A DNA stretch of 64,000 nucleotides from Acidobacteria bacterium UBA7540. GTDB taxonomy: Bacteria > Acidobacteriota > Terriglobia > UBA7540. Position numbers and translations under genes: made by a program. Positions 61,599 through 64,000 of the stretch are shown here, in pieces. The DNA lies in contig DLMI01000003.1 in assembly GCA_002478145.1 (NCBI GenBank), forward strand, positions 1 through 64,000, read 5' to 3'. Positions within the stretch are counted from its first letter, which is position 1. Each line of letters opens with the position of its first letter. The notes beneath the pieces are model-generated. The model was not told where the DNA came from. It made no database searches and was given only the letters and a program-made list of their open reading frames with translations.

Positions 61599-62164
61599 TT
61601 CGTACTCCAGACTCCCCTCCTCTCCGAGGAGGGGTGAGGGGGTGGTGCGTGCGTCTTTGCTGAAACCTCAGAACTTCGCCCCTCCCCCGCCCTTGTTCAG
61701 GGTGCACACAAACCGGGCTGAGTCGTTCGGCCGTGATTCCCCTGACGGCTTGGTAAAACGTGAGGTCCAGCGGGTAACCCGCTGCGGTGGTGATGACCGC
61801 GTCCACCGGGTGATCCAGTGAGTGAGGTCACGTCGTGTAGGGGCCAGAAACGCACGCGCGCGCATACCTCCGATGACGCATCAAAAATCCAGAGACGACA
61901 ACAGAAACGGAGTTGCCTGCAAGCTCGGGGAACAGCAAGGAGGGCACCTGCTGGTGACAATGCAGTACCCGCTGCCCAGGAGTCGTGACTCCAGTCGGGG
62001 TATTGCTCCAGAAGATGAGGATATAAGCCGGCAAGGAGAGCGACAGAAGCCAGAAGGGCCTGAATCACCAACCGCACGAGGCCCTACCGTCTGGCAACCA
62101 ATCCGGTCGCCCTCCCTGCGCTACTTCCTCTTGGCAATGCACCACACGTTCCGACGAGGTCGGT
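61599..62164. other. Intergenic region with a decayed gene fragment
   Basis: About 565 bases. It contains the LarA-like fragment at 61729-61824 on the minus strand and otherwise no convincing gene. Several short frames exist on both strands. A GC-rich run CTCCTCTCCGAGGAGGGGTG lies near its start. Confidence 0.45.
61729..61824 (-). pseudogene. Lactate racemase (LarA-like) C-terminal fragment
   Basis: The minus strand encodes [20 protein letters not shown] and then [11 protein letters not shown], which matches a conserved stretch near the C-terminus of LarA-family (DUF2088) nickel-pincer lactate racemases. A stop codon lies three codons upstream, and similarity ends after about 32 codons downstream. 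The rest of the gene is missing on both sides. It is a remnant only. Confidence 0.6.
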
Positions 62165-62686
62165 TCACCTAAAATTTGCCCACAGCCCTATGGCCACCCT
62201 CTTGGCGTCGAAGGTTCCTGTTATATTGGGGTTACTGCTAAAGAGGTTCCCCGCGACTTCGTCGCCGCCTGTGTCGACAGCGATGCCATAAACAGTAATT
62301 GTGGCATCCCAAGGATTCGGTGTTGGGCTGTTGGGGATGGTCAAAGTGCAGGTGCAATTCGAATTGATGGTGTACGTACCTCCCGTAAAGCTGTAAGGGT
62401 TCCCGCCTTCCGGACTCCCGTTGATGACCATGTTCAAATTGCTGCCGGTAAAGCCTCCCCTTCCGTTAAAGCTAACTAACATGGAGAAGTTCCCGGGCAG
62501 GAACTCATATGGCGCGTCAAAGTGACCGTACCATCCCGATGCCACTAATCCGTAGTTGCCGTACAGCGTGGCGTTCGAGCAGCCGGTGGCGGCCTTCGCC
62601 TTCGGTACTGGCCGCAGTACGAGCACTCCAAGGACCGCGGCGAAAACAACAAGCATGGTTAATAGTACGAAAATGGTTCGTTTCAT
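62165..62686 (-). CDS. Exported protein of unknown function
   Basis: A 173-residue protein with a strong signal peptide (IFVLLTMLVVFAAVLGVLVL) and a beta-rich mature part. Repeated features are CSNATLYGNYGLVASGW, GGFTGSNLNMVINGS and SNCTCTLTIPNSP. The pattern 'CS.ATL.GNYG' is frequent in secreted proteins of Acidobacteriota, by memory. The start is the ATG at 62686, with AGGAGG six bases upstream. The frame runs on to 62965, but that extension has no similarity. The function is unknown. Confidence 0.75.
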   Translation of the reverse strand: MKRTIFVLLTMLVVFAAVLGVLVLRPVPKAKAATGCSNATLYGNYGLVASGWYGHFDAPYEFLPGNFSMLVSFNGRGGFTGSNLNMVINGSPEGGNPYSFTGGTYTINSNCTCTLTIPNSPTPNPWDATITVYGIAVDTGGDEVAGNLFSSNPNITGTFDAKRVAIGLWANFR

Positions 62687-63152
62687 CAACATCCTCCTGG
62701 ATTTCTCTATTTCGGGGCAGGAAACTACGCCCATTCGGGTTGGGGCAAACCTCACGCGTGTGTCACCCGCGCCCGGACCAACCGTGCAGGTGCAGTGCCG
62801 CAATCGGCAAATTCCACTTGGTTTCTCCATCGTCTTGATTCGCAAGAGGAAGGCGATGGGACGCAAAGAAAAAGCGCCTCTGCAAGGGGTGATTGTGGAA
62901 TCCACTCCGTAGACCCTAGGCCCTAGATGCGAGGCATGTAATCCCCAAAATGATCCTGATCGCATTTCTGATGTTGATGGCTGGCAGGGGCTTGGTATGG
63001 CGAGGGCGAAGCGGAAAGTTGCTCATCTTTCGCTTCACGCCACGCGGGTTGCGCGGGCTGCGCCTCGAAACAACCCGGCCTTGCAGGATCTCCTCCAGCG
63101 CGCTGTTATGGAACGCCCTCCTGTGCCGAGGGGGGATAGCGCTGAAGGCGGC

Positions 63153-63235
63153 AGTGGGTCAATTTGATGTTGAGGCGGCTTTACGCCGCCATTTGGCGAG
63201 ATAAACTCGCCGCTACAGCATCAAATTGACCCACT
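63153..63235. repeat. Large imperfect palindrome with nested hairpins
   Basis: Outer arms AGTGGGTCAATTTGATGTTG and CAGCATCAAATTGACCCACT are complementary over 20 bp with one mismatch. Inside lie two smaller hairpins, GGCGGCTTTACGCCGCC and GGCGAGATAAACTCGCC. The 83-bp structure would fold as a cruciform or three-way junction. No gene overlaps it. Confidence 0.8.
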
Positions 63236-63347
63236 ACCCTGAAGGCAGGGAGCTTGCGGCGGACCTGCATCCTGAGTTACCATATAGGTTCACCCCGACC
63301 GGAAGAGAGGCTCGGGGTCAGGGCGCAATACCACAAAGGAGAAAACC

Positions 63348-63917
63348 ATGGTCATTCCGGGTCTGAGTGCACGTCCGCTCCTCACCCTTCTGCTGGCGTC
63401 TCTATCGTTCGCAGCACCTTCGTTTGCGGGTGCAAGCGTCTACAATTTCACCCTTCCTTCCATCGATGGCGAGCCCACTTCGCTTTCGAGTTACAAGGGC
63501 AAGGTTATTCTGCTGGTGAATGTCGCCAGCCGATGCGGTTTCACGCCGCAATATTCCGCTCTGGAATCGCTTTATGAAAAGTACAAGGACCAGGGCTTTG
63601 TGATCCTGGGTTTTCCTGCCAACAATTTCGGTGCGCAGGAGCCAGGCACAAATGCGGAAATCAAGACCTTCTGCACGCTCAAGTACAACGTCTCTTTTCC
63701 CATGTTTGCCAAGGTCTCGGTGAAAGGCGCCGACACCACTCCCCTCTATCAATATCTTACCCAGCAGGCGAATCCCACCGTTGTCGGCGACATTAAGTGG
63801 AACTTCACCAAGTTTCTGGTTGATCGGCACGGAAAAGTTGTAGCACGGTTCGAATCGCCGGTGAAGCCGGACTCTCCCGAGGTTGTGGAAGCCATCGAAA
63901 AGCTGTTAAAGCAGTGA
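63348..63917 (+). CDS. Glutathione peroxidase family protein, exported
   Basis: A 189-residue thiol peroxidase with a signal peptide (LLTLLLASLSFAAPSFAG). The catalytic cysteine is C63 in NVASRCGFTPQ, the glutamine is Q97 in FPANNFGAQEPG, and the WNFTKFLVD motif supplies Trp and Asn. C107 or so in IKTFCTLKYNV may be the resolving cysteine, as in thioredoxin-dependent members. It reduces peroxides in the periplasm. An AAGGAG site precedes the ATG at 63348. It is the last complete gene of the window. Confidence 0.93.
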   Translation: MVIPGLSARPLLTLLLASLSFAAPSFAGASVYNFTLPSIDGEPTSLSSYKGKVILLVNVASRCGFTPQYSALESLYEKYKDQGFVILGFPANNFGAQEPGTNAEIKTFCTLKYNVSFPMFAKVSVKGADTTPLYQYLTQQANPTVVGDIKWNFTKFLVDRHGKVVARFESPVKPDSPEVVEAIEKLLKQ

Positions 63918-64000
63918 CGAGTGACCCGCCGTGGCGGGACGAGTGACGAGCGGAAGCAGGAACTCAGCTCAGCACTGCGGGGTGTTCCCGTTCCGCGACA

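Noticed and set aside
62687..62965. N-terminal extension of the exported protein frame at 62165
   Set aside because: The ATG at 62686 follows AGGAGG and begins a normal signal peptide; the upstream part has no similarity.

Overview
The window is a bacterial chromosome segment with a moderately high GC content. It is probably from the Acidobacteriota. That is an inference from a 1330-residue Oar-like TonB-dependent receptor with an N-terminal carboxypeptidase-regulatory domain, a Tat-exported gluconate-dehydrogenase-type subunit 3 next to a GMC oxidoreductase and a multiheme cytochrome, many TPR and sensor-kinase proteins, and very repeat-rich intergenic DNA. No rRNA or single-copy marker here fixes the phylum.

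Layout. 1-1560: an accessory islet on the minus strand with a DUF3800 protein, a 57-residue basic protein, and a zinc-ribbon/membrane protein that runs off the window, next to a decayed IS1595-type transposase. 1616-3241: a membrane-anchored SPOR-domain protein. 3776-12144: a one-carbon cluster holding a degenerate CooC-like ATPase, formate-THF ligase (fhs), a cyclic-nucleotide-binding protein, methylene-THF reductase (MetF fused to a MetV-type cysteine domain), methyl-THF:corrinoid methyltransferase (acsE type), folD, and a homocysteine methyltransferase-family protein. Together they cover formate to methyl-THF and methyl transfer, i.e. the methyl branch of the Wood-Ljungdahl pathway. No formate dehydrogenase or CODH/ACS gene is present here, and the CooC P-loop is mutated. 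12213-18754: a broken RelBE-type pair, a two-domain VOC protein, an AmmeMemoRadiSam-type radical SAM enzyme, a CPBP-like membrane protein lacking its glutamates, a phosphodiesterase/pyrophosphatase and a membrane protein. 18949-26595 (minus strand): M1 peptidase with a small membrane partner, tRNA-Cys, tRNA-Gly, galT, yraN, a class III aminotransferase and cysS. 26860-31280: GH51 arabinofuranosidase, cytochrome c, an XRE regulator and pyrB. 31833-39338: a hybrid sensor kinase with four PAS domains, a TMTC-like membrane/TPR protein and a TPR protein. 39421-44354: a RAYT transposase with its REP repeats, then the TonB receptor. 45386-50517: an O-methyltransferase and a GMC/subunit-3/nine-heme cytochrome module. 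50690-54551: an esterase-like hydrolase, a PEBP-CBS pair, and a fused 2Fe-2S ferredoxin/methyltransferase. 55189-57279: pyrK and pyrD. 57409-61598: a lipoprotein / FtsX-type permease / ATPase / LolA-like operon. 61729-63917: a lactate-racemase fragment, a secreted protein and a glutathione peroxidase.

The repeats are the most distinctive structure. Two distant loci (10672-10789 and 54781-54898, in opposite orientation) each carry three copies of a 27-bp repeat with exactly the same 51 and 40 bp periods, as expected for the ends of one mobile-element family. There are MITE-like units with terminal inverted repeats, a RAYT gene bracketed by inverted REP copies plus a 74-bp tandem array, four intergenic arrays of consecutive perfect hairpins, and many gaps filled with short-word low-complexity repeats. 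Several genes are decayed (IS1595, RelE, LarA, CooC, one haem site), so the region looks like one in active turnover.
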